This document shows, piece after piece, positions 50,321 to 55,601 of a stretch of DNA of 64,000 nt. Every line of letters starts with the position of its first letter. The first letter of the stretch is position 1. The stretch lies in IMG/VR virus record IMGVR_UViG_3300042890_000947, positions 1-64,000 of that record; one strand, 5' to 3'. The stretch is from a virus. The notes beneath the pieces are model-generated. The model did not search any database. It worked only from the letters and a program-made list of their open reading frames with translations, and was not told the origin of the DNA. The translations under genes were made by a program, and so were the position numbers.

Positions 50321-50830
50321 ATGGACATTAAGATCATCGGCAAGGCCAAGCACATGTGTAAGGCCGAAATCAAGTTCGCTACCGCCTTCTTTGCCAACTA
50401 TGTGATGGGTGAGCGTCTAGCCAAAAACCTTGACTTTGAAATCCGTTTCGAGGATCAGGGTAAGATGGCCGAAGGGCATTGTAATCCTATTGATGCTGAA
50501 CGGCGTCCTCGTTCGTTTGAGATTGGTATCAATCCAAGACTCCAGCGTTATAAGATGCTCCAGTGTCTCGCGCATGAGATGGTTCATGTGAAGCAGTATG
50601 CCCGTGGTGAGTTGTCTTCCGAATTGATCACCGCGAAGTGGCAGGGTAAGGTCTACAAGATTACCAATTCGTTTGAGGACTATCTCAACTATCCTTGGGA
50701 AGTGGAAGCTTATGGGCGTGACCGTTCGCTCTACCTGTTCTATCAGGTGATGTTGAAGTCGGAAAAGGTCAAGTTCAAGAACGGAAAACTTTACATCGGC
50801 GGTAAGCTGATGCGTTTCAACAAGACTTGA
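50321..50830 (+). CDS. SprT-like zinc metalloprotease
   Basis: 169 residues. The zinc-binding helix CLAHEMVHVKQ has HEMVH at 85-89, and the third ligand may be in YPWEVEAYGRD, as in SprT-like proteins. Such domains cleave DNA-protein crosslinks or other substrates. In phages they occur as uncharacterised conserved genes. Cytoplasmic (no signal peptide). Followed by a promoter for the next unit. Confidence 0.7.
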   Translation: MDIKIIGKAKHMCKAEIKFATAFFANYVMGERLAKNLDFEIRFEDQGKMAEGHCNPIDAERRPRSFEIGINPRLQRYKMLQCLAHEMVHVKQYARGELSSELITAKWQGKVYKITNSFEDYLNYPWEVEAYGRDRSLYLFYQVMLKSEKVKFKNGKLYIGGKLMRFNKT

Positions 50831-50855
50831 CAAACCGATTGGATAGTGCTAATAT
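50827..50855 (+). promoter_or_regulatory. sigma70-like promoter, possibly leaderless
   Basis: TTGACA (50827-50832), 17 bp, TAATAT (50850-50855). The expected transcription start, about 7 nt downstream, coincides with the ATG at 50862/50865 and leaves no room for a ribosome site. Confidence 0.6.
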
Positions 50856-50861
50856 ATAAAC

Positions 50862-51089
50862 ATGATGACAAAGCAACGGAATATTCAAGTCGGTGATCTG
50901 GTTCATGTTCGTACGGAATACAAGTACGGCGCACGACACAGTGTCTCTATCAAGTCTGGAAGGGTTATTAAAAGTGAGCGACATGATCATAAAGATACTT
51001 TTCGTTTATACACTGGCAATCCTCAGTACCCCGTTTCTGTTATCGCATTTGAACGGGTCACTGGTATTAAGCTTCGCGAGGTCGCGTAA
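50862..51089 (+). CDS. small basic hypothetical protein
   Basis: 75 residues. Begins MMTKQRNIQVGDLVHVRTEY, an SH3-like or KOW-like small beta barrel by appearance, with many Arg/Lys/His. The start may be 50862 or 50865. The mRNA appears leaderless. The TAA overlaps the next ATG. Confidence 0.55.
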   Translation: MMTKQRNIQVGDLVHVRTEYKYGARHSVSIKSGRVIKSERHDHKDTFRLYTGNPQYPVSVIAFERVTGIKLREVA

Positions 51090-51277
51090 TGGTTAGGTCT
51101 TATGATGTAGATTTTTATGTTCTTGACAATCGTGCTGGATTCATGCTATACTGTTTTGAAGAAGATGATTGTGTCCATGAGCAGTTCTACCGCAATTCGG
51201 ATGATGCTCACTATGTTGGCCATAAGTTTCTTGATGGATGTTATGTCAAGGGTTATATTCTTGAGGATGTAGCATAA
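51089..51277 (+). CDS. small acidic hypothetical protein
   Basis: 62 residues, aromatic and acidic, with three Cys. Coupled to the preceding gene. It is the last protein gene before the main tRNA cluster, and a CATAAATA late-box variant lies over its stop codon (51273-51280). Not recognised. Confidence 0.5.
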   Translation: MVRSYDVDFYVLDNRAGFMLYCFEEDDCVHEQFYRNSDDAHYVGHKFLDGCYVKGYILEDVA

Positions 51278-51287
51278 ATAAAAAACT

Positions 51288-51364
51288 GGTTCCGTAGTTC
51301 AACTGGATAGAGCAGTCGCCTTCTAAGCGACGAGTTGGGGGTTCGAATCCCTCCGGAACCGCCA
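51288..51364 (+). tRNA. tRNA-Arg (TCT)
   Basis: Acceptor GGTTCCG/CGGAACC, anticodon loop CTTCTAA, T-loop TTCGAAT, encoded CCA. It reads AGA. First tRNA of the cluster, and the next tRNA follows after one base. Confidence 0.9.
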
Positions 51365-51365
51365 T

Positions 51366-51448
51366 GTCCCCTTGGTGTAATCGGTAGCCACGGCAGACTT
51401 AAAATCTGCTTCTTCGGAGTGCCAGTTCGAGTCTGGCAGGGGACACCA
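51366..51448 (+). tRNA. tRNA-Leu (TAA)
   Basis: Acceptor GTCCCCT/AGGGGAC, anticodon arm CAGA-CTTAAAA-TCTG, long variable arm (TTCTTCGGAG), T-loop TTCGAGT, encoded CCA. Class II body as expected for leucine. Confidence 0.88.
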
Positions 51449-51453
51449 ATCAA

Positions 51454-51529
51454 GCGCCTATAGCTCAATGGTTAGAGCTGACGGCTCATAACCGTCTGGT
51501 TCCGGGTTCGAATCCTGGTGGGCGCACCA
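51454..51529 (+). tRNA. tRNA with CAT anticodon (Met or Ile2)
   Basis: Acceptor GCGCCTA/TGGGCGC, anticodon arm GACGG-CTCATAA-CCGTC, T-loop TTCGAAT, CCA. Whether it is elongator Met or lysidine-modified Ile cannot be read from the gene. Two other CAT tRNAs follow at 55740 and 57824. Confidence 0.88.
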
Positions 51530-51545
51530 AATAATGAGGAAAGTA

Positions 51546-51761
51546 ATGAGAGTCCAAATGTCTGTTTTTCGTTCCGATGATATGGATCTCAAAGCTATTG
51601 TATATTACAATCCTCATAATGATCAGTATGAAATCGATTATTGTAAAAATGGATTCTTAGTAACGACCGAATCATATCAAGATCGAGGTCTTATTCATCA
51701 TGAAGATGCGGCCGAGAACTATGTATATGGAATCAAAAAGATTGAAGGTAAAATGTCCTAA
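51546..51761 (+). CDS. small hypothetical protein
   Basis: 71 residues from ATG 51546, with AGGAA 4 nt upstream (ATG 51534 would include that ribosome site). A beta-rich start (MSVFRSDDMDLKAIVYYN) and acidic/aromatic composition. Lies between tRNA genes. Not recognised. Confidence 0.5.
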   Translation: MRVQMSVFRSDDMDLKAIVYYNPHNDQYEIDYCKNGFLVTTESYQDRGLIHHEDAAENYVYGIKKIEGKMS

Positions 51762-51960
51762 ATGTAAGAAGACTTTCAAAGGAGATGATTATATCGATGC
51801 TCTTTTGAATTGTCCGTACTATACATGTGGACTGAAACAATCTACAGTGAATAATGGCGTGGGTGTTGGTACACAAGAGGGCCTTATAAACCCTTTAGCA
51901 GTAGATGACTGTTCTCGACTAGGATCGAAACCTAGCACGCCAACCAAATTAGGAAGATGA
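51727..51960 (+). CDS. zinc-ribbon small protein overlapping a tRNA gene
   Basis: About 77 residues; the start is uncertain (51700-51727). KVKCPKCKKTFKGDDYIDAL and NCPYYTCG give two cysteine pairs for a zinc ribbon. The reading frame then runs through the whole of the tRNA gene at 51855-51946 before stopping. Either the tRNA lies inside the coding 3' end, or the true gene was once shorter and now reads through. Confidence 0.45.
   Translation: MESKRLKVKCPKCKKTFKGDDYIDALLNCPYYTCGLKQSTVNNGVGVGTQEGLINPLAVDDCSRLGSKPSTPTKLGR
51855..51946 (+). tRNA. unusual class II tRNA with TAT anticodon (Ile?)
   Basis: Acceptor TGGCGTG/CACGCCA, T-arm CTAGG-ATCGAAA-CCTAG and encoded CCA are canonical. The D-arm is very short (TGT-TGGT-ACA). 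The anticodon arm AGGGC-CTTATAA-ACCCT has a C-A mismatch at the loop. A long variable arm (CAGT-AGATG-ACTG) is present. TAT reads AUA (Ile), yet the long variable arm is a Leu/Ser/Tyr feature. Confidence 0.6.
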
Positions 51961-51962
51961 AG

Positions 51963-52163
51963 ATGATTACGAAGATGGAAATGAATATCGGTGAGATTTT
52001 GGATCTTGCTGCTTGGCTTGAAAAGCACGGCCTAAAGCGAACACACCGAGTTGTAATCGAACAGGAATGTGGCAACGGTATTGGTACCGCGACACAGGCC
52101 AGAGTTAAGACTACTGAATCGGAAGGCATCTTTATCGATATCACCGATTATGATGTATGGTGA
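51963..52163 (+). CDS. small hypothetical protein
   Basis: 66 residues from ATG 51963, 8 nt after AGGA (ATG 51957 is possible). Helical N-terminus (GEILDLAAWLEKHGLKR) and a beta C-terminus (EGIFIDITDYDVW). Not recognised. Confidence 0.5.
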   Translation: MITKMEMNIGEILDLAAWLEKHGLKRTHRVVIEQECGNGIGTATQARVKTTESEGIFIDITDYDVW

Positions 52164-52167
52164 TGAT

Positions 52168-52347
52168 ATGAACGAATGGCTTGATAAAGGACTTTTCTGT
52201 ATTGGTTGGGTCAGCTTTATGTGGATTGCTGATTTGCTTTTGAGTAATACTGGCGTTACGAGTTATGGCGCTCTAATGATTGGTGCTCTATCTATTACAG
52301 CGGTAGGACTTATTAAACAATATCGGGCGAGTGTGGTGAAACGGTAG
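52168..52347 (+). CDS. small membrane protein overlapping tRNA-Leu
   Basis: 59 residues from ATG 52168 (an alternative ATG is at 52156). Two hydrophobic segments (LFCIGWVSFMWIADLLL and ALMIGALSITAVGLI). Its last seven codons lie inside the 5' part of tRNA-Leu(CAA), and the stop codon falls in the D-loop. Processing of the tRNA would cut this mRNA. Confidence 0.5.
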   Translation: MNEWLDKGLFCIGWVSFMWIADLLLSNTGVTSYGALMIGALSITAVGLIKQYRASVVKR

Positions 52348-52408
52348 ACACAGTGGTCTCAAAATCCACCGCGTAAGCATGGGGGTTCAAGTCCCTCCAC
52401 TCGCACCA
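52327..52408 (+). tRNA. tRNA-Leu (CAA)
   Basis: Acceptor GCGAGTG/CACTCGC, anticodon arm GTGGT-CTCAAAA-TCCAC, long variable arm, T-loop TTCAAGT, encoded CCA. It reads UUG. Its first 21 nt are shared with the preceding coding sequence. Confidence 0.88.
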
Positions 52409-52427
52409 AAAATAAATTTTATAATAC

Positions 52428-52458
52428 TTGACAATCCAGATTGGATGTGATATAAATA
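52428..52458 (+). promoter_or_regulatory. overlapping sigma70-like and late promoters
   Basis: TTGACA (52428-52433), 17 bp, TATAAA (52451-52456) with an extended TGA, and TATAAATA at 52451-52458. GGATGTGATATAAATA is identical to the hsp20 promoter element. It transcribes the leader and tRNA section that follows. Confidence 0.7.
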
Positions 52459-52495
52459 AGAATACAAGTTAATAAGAGAATCGTTCCAACAAAAA

Positions 52496-52579
52496 ATGAA
52501 ACACCATTATTGCCCCATTGCGAATAATCAACCAAAAGGTCGTCCATCATGGGCAGGCAACGGGGGTTCTATGATTTGA
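52496..52579 (+). CDS. possible 27-residue leader peptide
   Basis: ATG 52496, with no good ribosome site, codes MKHHYCPIANNQPK and ends GNGGSMI. It stops inside the antiterminator arm, so ribosomes would affect the fold. The peptide has two adjacent His codons, Tyr and Cys early on. Translation is unproven. Confidence 0.3.
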   Translation: MKHHYCPIANNQPKGRPSWAGNGGSMI

Positions 52580-52607
52580 GTCTTGTTACAGACTTAGATT
52601 CTTAAAG

Positions 52608-52639
52608 AACCCCGATGAGGAAACTCTCGGGGTTTTTAG
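52608..52639 (+). terminator. intrinsic terminator with GAAA tetraloop
   Basis: AACCCCGA (52608-52615) pairs with TCGGGGTT (52627-52634). An inner GAG-GAAA-CTC extends the stem, and TTT follows. It can be blocked by the upstream GGGGTTCT arm. Confidence 0.75.
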
Positions 52640-52691
52640 TTATGCGAAATAAACATAGCTGCCATGCAAAACAAAACATTGAAAAACAGAC

Positions 52692-52717
52692 TTGCAGGCA
52701 TTATCTATAGTATGTGA
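52692..52717 (+). promoter_or_regulatory. candidate promoter element with conserved CTATAGTAT core
   Basis: TTGCAG (52692-52697), then ATCTATAGTATGTGA (52704-52718), 22 nt before the ATG at 52740. Near-identical to the element at 48991-49017, including the spacing. Confidence 0.4.
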
Positions 52718-52739
52718 GAGATTGAGAGAAGGAGGGGCG

Positions 52740-52934
52740 ATGCTTCACTTCGTAGGGTTTAAAGGCGACGAATACCTTCGGGCTTGTCGCGTGTTTGGTT
52801 TACCAGATTTCATCCATCCGGGATGGGATCTTCGTGCTCGACGGGAGATAACTCCCGATGATACCGTTGTCTTTGCTACTGGCTCTTTTAATCAGGAGCC
52901 GCGTAGTCGATCCTTTAGTGATCTCAAAGAATAA
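52740..52934 (+). CDS. conserved phage hypothetical protein
   Basis: 64 residues from ATG 52740, with a perfect AAGGAGG ribosome site. MLHFVGFKGDEYLRACRVFG, then FIHPGWDLRARREITPDDTVVFA, is a pattern I recall from uncharacterised proteins in many phages. Preceded by the CTATAGTAT-type promoter element at 52692-52717. Confidence 0.6.
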   Translation: MLHFVGFKGDEYLRACRVFGLPDFIHPGWDLRARREITPDDTVVFATGSFNQEPRSRSFSDLKE

Positions 52935-52965
52935 CGGCTTGCTGATTTACATTGTTAAGTTCCTA

Positions 52966-53080
52966 GAGATAACGAAAGTTATCTCTTCCGAGACACACCA
53001 GACAGGACGACAGGTTGGTTCGAAACGTCTGCGTCCGATACTAGCTTATCGAACTAAACTAGCTGGTGTGTCGCGGAAGT
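52966..53080 (+). ncRNA. structured RNA of unknown class
   Basis: A perfect 9-bp hairpin with GAAA tetraloop (AGAGATAAC-GAAA-GTTATCTCT, 52966-52987) is followed by a domain. That domain is closed by CTTCCG/CGGAAG plus GACACACCA/TGGTGTGTC (52986-53001 with 53065-53080). The two share bases 52986-52987. The interior has GGACG...CGTCC pairing. No ORF with a good start fits here. Confidence 0.45.
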
Positions 53081-53093
53081 GATAAGTTTTATT

Positions 53094-53170
53094 CCCTTGG
53101 AGCCGGGTTGGTACCGGCACCTGACTGTTAATCAGGCCGTTATAGGTTCGAATCCTATTAAGGGAGCCAA
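53094..53170 (+). tRNA. tRNA-Asn (GTT)
   Basis: Acceptor TCCCTTG/TAAGGGA, anticodon arm CCTGA-CTGTTAA-TCAGG, T-arm ATAGG-TTCGAAT-CCTAT, CCA. Confidence 0.9.
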
Positions 53171-53174
53171 TATG

Positions 53175-53249
53175 CGGGTATAGCTCAGAGGTAGAGCGTC
53201 ACGTTGCCAACGTGAATGTCGTGGGTTCGATCCCCATTTCCCGCTCCAA
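53175..53249 (+). tRNA. tRNA-Gly (GCC)
   Basis: Acceptor GCGGGTA/TTCCCGC, anticodon arm TCACG-TTGCCAA-CGTGA, T-loop TTCGATC, encoded CCA. Confidence 0.9.
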
Positions 53250-53253
53250 TACG

Positions 53254-53328
53254 CGCCAGTAGCTCAGTGGTAGAGCAGCGGTCTCTTAAACCGACGGTCA
53301 AGAGTTCAATTCTCTTCTGGCACACCAA
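53254..53328 (+). tRNA. tRNA-Lys (CTT)
   Basis: Acceptor GCGCCAG/CTGGCAC with one C-A mismatch, anticodon loop CTCTTAA, T-arm AGAG-TTCAATT-CTCT, CCA. It reads AAG. Confidence 0.85.
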
Positions 53329-53334
53329 TCCATG

Positions 53335-53408
53335 GTCTTGTAGTGAATGGATATCACACCTCTCTGTCTAAGAGGAGTAACGAGTTTGAGCCTCGTCAAG
53401 ATCGCCAA
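53335..53408 (+). tRNA. tRNA-Asp (GTC)
   Basis: Acceptor GGTCTTG/CAAGATC, anticodon arm CCTCT-CTGTCTA-AGAGG, T-loop TTTGAGC, CCA. Confidence 0.88.
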
Positions 53409-53600
53409 TAACAGCCCACCTCTTGACAATGTGGGTGCCTGACATACGGGCTTGGGGAGAGATATAAAGTATTAAGATATGAAACTCCTCCACCATTTAG
53501 TACGCCGAGCATCCTTCGGGATACGCTGGGTAGGGTTGACGGCACCCTCGCAGTACGAAAGCCGTTATTCTATTAGCGACACAGTGTAACGCTACAGTTT
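53409..53600 (+). other. gene-free spacer with hairpins
   Basis: About 190 bp between tRNA-Asp and the late box at 53601. It contains ATCC-TTCG-GGAT (with AGC/GCT flanks), ACGGC...GCCGT and AGCG-ACAC-A-GTGT-AA-CGCT. No tRNA or ORF with a ribosome site found. Possibly a stable RNA. Confidence 0.35.
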
Positions 53601-53608
53601 TATAAATA
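53601..53608 (+). promoter_or_regulatory. T4-type late promoter box
   Basis: Perfect TATAAATA, 20 nt before the endonuclease gene at 53628; AAAGGAG follows as ribosome site. Confidence 0.6.
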
Positions 53609-53627
53609 CTCTCAAAAGGAGTATTCT

Positions 53628-53948
53628 ATGAAAATCTGTAAACACTGTGGAGAAGAACACAACATGCGCGGCCTATCGTGTAGAGTTTGTAAGGACAATC
53701 TGTATAACTATAACATGAACAGAAATGATGTTCTTACTCTACATGAGAGTCAAAATGGCAAATGTGCTTTGTGTGATAAAGAAGTTAAGATGTTTAATGG
53801 TGGTAGTTACAAAAGCGGTAACGTTGACCATTGCCATAAAAATGGAACAGTAAGAGGCATACTTTGCCATCAATGTAACACTTTCGTTGGTTACATGGAA
53901 AATAAAGTTCCGTTCTATAAGTTAAAAAGTTATCTGGGTGTAGCGTAA
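53628..53948 (+). CDS. endonuclease VII-like HNH nuclease
   Basis: 106 residues. NGKCALCDKEV, NVDHCHKNGTVRGILCHQCN and FVGYMENK match the recombination endonuclease VII family (T4 gp49 type), with zinc CxxC pairs and the DHCH catalytic core. Gp49 itself is longer (157) and resolves branched DNA before packaging. This short form may be a resolvase or a homing-type HNH nuclease living in the tRNA cluster. A late box precedes it. Its last 15 nt belong to tRNA-Pro. Confidence 0.75.
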   Translation: MKICKHCGEEHNMRGLSCRVCKDNLYNYNMNRNDVLTLHESQNGKCALCDKEVKMFNGGSYKSGNVDHCHKNGTVRGILCHQCNTFVGYMENKVPFYKLKSYLGVA

Positions 53949-54011
53949 TCTGGTTATCGCGTCTGCTTTGGGAGCAGAAGACTGAGGGTTCAAATCCTTC
54001 CACCCAGACCA
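53934..54011 (+). tRNA. tRNA-Pro (TGG)
   Basis: Acceptor CTGGGTG/CACCCAG, anticodon arm TCTGC-TTTGGGA-GCAGA with the G37 expected for proline, T-loop TTCAAAT, CCA. The first 15 nt overlap the endonuclease gene. Confidence 0.88.
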
Positions 54012-54085
54012 ATTTAGTAAGCCCCTAAAGGGAACGCCGGGTCACTCCCGAGCCGAAGCGAAGGAAACTTCGCCGAGTTTTAAAA
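54012..54085 (+). other. structured spacer
   Basis: Contains GCGAAG-GAAA-CTTCGC (perfect, GNRA loop) followed by TTTTAAAA, plus CGGG...CCCG. Could be a terminator or a processing spacer between two tRNAs with TGG anticodons. Confidence 0.35.
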
Positions 54086-54164
54086 CAGTGTGTAGGGGAG
54101 TCTGGCCGTCCCCACTACCCTTGGAAGGTAGGGATCGGTGGTTCAAATCCACCTACACTGACCA
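54086..54164 (+). tRNA. second tRNA with TGG anticodon (Pro?)
   Basis: Acceptor CAGTGTG/TACACTG, D-arm GGGG...CCCC, anticodon arm CTACC-CTTGGAA-GGTAG, T-arm GGTGG-TTCAAAT-CCACC, CCA. It has A37 instead of the G37 typical of tRNA-Pro, so its charging is less certain. Confidence 0.75.
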
Positions 54165-54167
54165 ATC

Positions 54168-54256
54168 GCTGGATTACTATAGAGATGGTAGGTGCACTCT
54201 GTCTCTTGTGCGTACCAGTAGAGGACAGGCTGACACCTCTATAAAAACGCGCCAGC
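54168..54256 (+). ncRNA. structured RNA of unknown class
   Basis: Closed by GCTGG (54168-54172)/CCAGC (54252-54256) and TATAGAG (54178-54184)/CTCTATA (54237-54243). Inside, GGTA..TACC and GCAC..GTGC form a second arm. Shares the multi-arm layout of the spacer RNA at 52986-53080. No start codon with ribosome site. Confidence 0.4.
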
Positions 54257-54262
54257 AATTCT

Positions 54263-54337
54263 ATCAGTGTGGTGTAGCGGTAACATGCCGGTCTCCAAAA
54301 CCGTGCGTCTAGGGTTCAAATCCTTACACTGATGCCA
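54263..54337 (+). tRNA. tRNA-Trp (CCA)
   Basis: Acceptor ATCAGTG/CACTGAT, anticodon arm CCGGT-CTCCAAA-ACCGT (one outer mismatch), T-loop TTCAAAT, encoded CCA. Confidence 0.88.
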
Positions 54338-54342
54338 ATAAT

Positions 54343-54417
54343 GGGGTGCTGATGATAACGGGAGCATGCCGCCCTTGCAAGGCGGACGACAGGGTTCGAT
54401 TCCCTGGCATTCCACCA
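54343..54417 (+). tRNA. tRNA-Ala (TGC)
   Basis: Acceptor GGGGTGC/GCATTCC (two G-U pairs), anticodon arm CCGCC-CTTGCAA-GGCGG, T-arm CAGGG-TTCGATT-CCCTG, CCA. Confidence 0.88.
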
Positions 54418-54535
54418 GTTTGACTTGATTACTTACGCTTGAGACACCATCCGCTTGAGGTTGGAATAATGTTATCAAGATAAGTCGCCAAATATCAAGC
54501 ACATTCGTACCGACCGCGTGAGGTACAGCAGTTTT
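54418..54535 (+). other. gene-free spacer with pairing segments
   Basis: CTTGAT...ATCAAG and GTACC-GACCGCGTGA-GGTAC can pair. No tRNA body or ORF seen. Confidence 0.3.
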
Positions 54536-54621
54536 GGGTGAGCGGCAACGACGGCGAGTTGCGGCGGACTGTAAATCCCCTGTCTAGTACTTAGTTGGTT
54601 CGAATCCAACCTCACCCACCA
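54536..54621 (+). tRNA. tRNA-Tyr (GTA)
   Basis: Acceptor GGGTGAG/CTCACCC, anticodon loop CTGTAAA in a GGA/TCC stem, long variable arm, T-arm GTTGG-TTCGAAT-CCAAC, CCA. Class II body, as normal for bacterial tRNA-Tyr. Confidence 0.9.
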
Positions 54622-54849
54622 AATTATCCAGTATTCTAGACATGCTGGAGAGACCTCGCAAGACTATCAGAGGGGAATGCTTGCTAATATCGGATTGCTT
54701 ACCTCAATAAGCGCAATGGGCTGAACCGATAGGGTGTAAAGAATAAGAACTTGCCGAAAGGCATACGAAGCAGGCCTAGTGGTCGGTAGAAATGGCAGGG
54801 CATGAGCCCGTGCGCTCTGGGTGTAGAAATACCCGACCAATTAATTTAC
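54622..54849 (+). ncRNA. candidate structured RNA (about 225 nt spacer)
   Basis: No ORF or tRNA. Several strong pairings: TCCAG...CTGGA, TATCGG/CCGATA enclosing ATTGC/GCAAT, TGCC-GAAA-GGCA (GNRA loop), GGGC-ATGA-GCCC, and GGTCGG/CCGACC closing the 3' part. This density of nested helices is unlike ordinary intergenic sequence. Confidence 0.45.
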
Positions 54850-54924
54850 TGGCGCATAGCTCAGAGGTAGAGCACTGTCCTGATAAGACAGGGGTGGAAG
54901 GATCGTTACCTTCTGTGCCAACCA
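54850..54924 (+). tRNA. tRNA-Ile (GAT)
   Basis: Acceptor TGGCGCA/TGTGCCA, anticodon arm CTGTC-CTGATAA-GACAG, encoded CCA. The T-arm GAAGG-ATCGTTA-CCTTC departs from the TTCRA consensus. Confidence 0.82.
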
Positions 54925-54925
54925 A

Positions 54926-55315
54926 TTACTGCTGACTTGGAGCAATGTCGTATGGAATACGCTTCTTCTTTTTCTTCGGTGGCGGTGTAGGCTTAGGCAC
55001 AGGCATTACAACAGGCTTCTGCTTTGCTGCCTTAAGTTCCTTGTTGAGTTGATTGATAACAAGTCTTTGATCCTCAACCTTTGTATTAAGATAATCAACA
55101 TCTTCCGTTAGAGTTGTGATCTGACCTTCAAGATCAGTCTTCTCTTTGATAACAACTTCAAGGTTATGTTGTGCTATTGATGCTTGTTCCTGATATTGCT
55201 TAGCCGAGGCATAATAGTTTCTGGCTTCAAATAAAAGATAGAACGTTGTGAAAACTGAAATGGCACAAAGCAAAAGTAATAACAGTGTTGGCATAGTTCT
55301 AAGTCCTTTTTTCAT
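54926..55315 (-). CDS. membrane-anchored coiled-coil protein (only minus-strand gene)
   Basis: 129 residues. Basic start, one transmembrane helix (about 9-29), a coiled coil (about 35-95), then a Pro/Lys tail (PKPTPPPKKKKKR). This i-spanin/TonB-like layout points to an inner-membrane protein reaching into the periplasm. ATG at 55315 has AGGA upstream on the minus strand. It is the only gene on this strand in 64 kb and lies between two tRNAs, its 3' end adjoining tRNA-Ile. Convergent expression would produce antisense RNA to the tRNA region. Confidence 0.65.
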   Translation of the reverse strand: MKKGLRTMPTLLLLLLCAISVFTTFYLLFEARNYYASAKQYQEQASIAQHNLEVVIKEKTDLEGQITTLTEDVDYLNTKVEDQRLVINQLNKELKAAKQKPVVMPVPKPTPPPKKKKKRIPYDIAPSQQ

Positions 55316-55358
55316 AGTGCTAATCCTGTAGTAGACATTTAAAGTATATAGTTAATAT

Positions 55359-55432
55359 TGGGAGATCGTCTAAAGGTAGGACGCAGGATTTTGATTCCTG
55401 CTATCTAGGTTCGAATCCTAGTCTCCCAGCCA
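55359..55432 (+). tRNA. tRNA-Gln (TTG)
   Basis: Acceptor TGGGAGA/TCTCCCA, anticodon arm CAGGA-TTTTGAT-TCCTG, T-arm CTAGG-TTCGAAT-CCTAG, CCA. Confidence 0.9.
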
Positions 55433-55435
55433 ATT

Positions 55436-55510
55436 GAACCCTTAACTCAGTGGTAGAGTAGCGGGCTTTTAATCCGTCTGTCCTGGGTTCGAATCCCAGA
55501 GGGTTCTCCA
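55436..55510 (+). tRNA. tRNA-Lys (TTT)
   Basis: Acceptor GAACCCT/AGGGTTC, anticodon loop CTTTTAA in a CGGG/TCCG stem, T-loop TTCGAAT, CCA. Confidence 0.9.
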
Positions 55511-55515
55511 AATAT

Positions 55516-55590
55516 GGTTCCATCGACTATCGGTTAGGTCAGGTCCCTTTCAAGGATCAGAGGCGGGTTCGACTCCCGCTGGAACTACCA
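55516..55590 (+). tRNA. tRNA-Glu (TTC)
   Basis: Acceptor GGTTCCA/TGGAACT, anticodon loop CTTTCAA in a GTCC/GGAT stem, T-arm GCGGG-TTCGACT-CCCGC, CCA. Confidence 0.88.
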
Positions 55591-55601
55591 ATCAAGGAGT
55601 T

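Larger units (their letters stand above)
52463..52640 (+). ncRNA. attenuator-like leader RNA
   Basis: A transcript from the 52428 promoter would run about 175 nt to a terminator. It contains a 27-codon ORF (52496-52579) and two alternative folds. In one, GGGGTTCT (52563-52570) pairs with AGAACCCC (52606-52613). In the other, AACCCCGA (52608-52615) forms the terminator stem. The two pairings exclude each other, as in transcription attenuation. Confidence 0.5.

Noticed and set aside
52858-53082. 74-codon ORF covering the structured spacer
   Set aside because: It begins inside the preceding gene, has no ribosome site, and spans bases that form strong RNA helices.
54088-54312. 74-codon ORF across two tRNAs
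   Set aside because: It lies mainly within tRNA genes; no coding signal.
54622-54849. Group I intron as explanation for the structured spacer
   Set aside because: No recognisable conserved core, no flanking split tRNA or gene.
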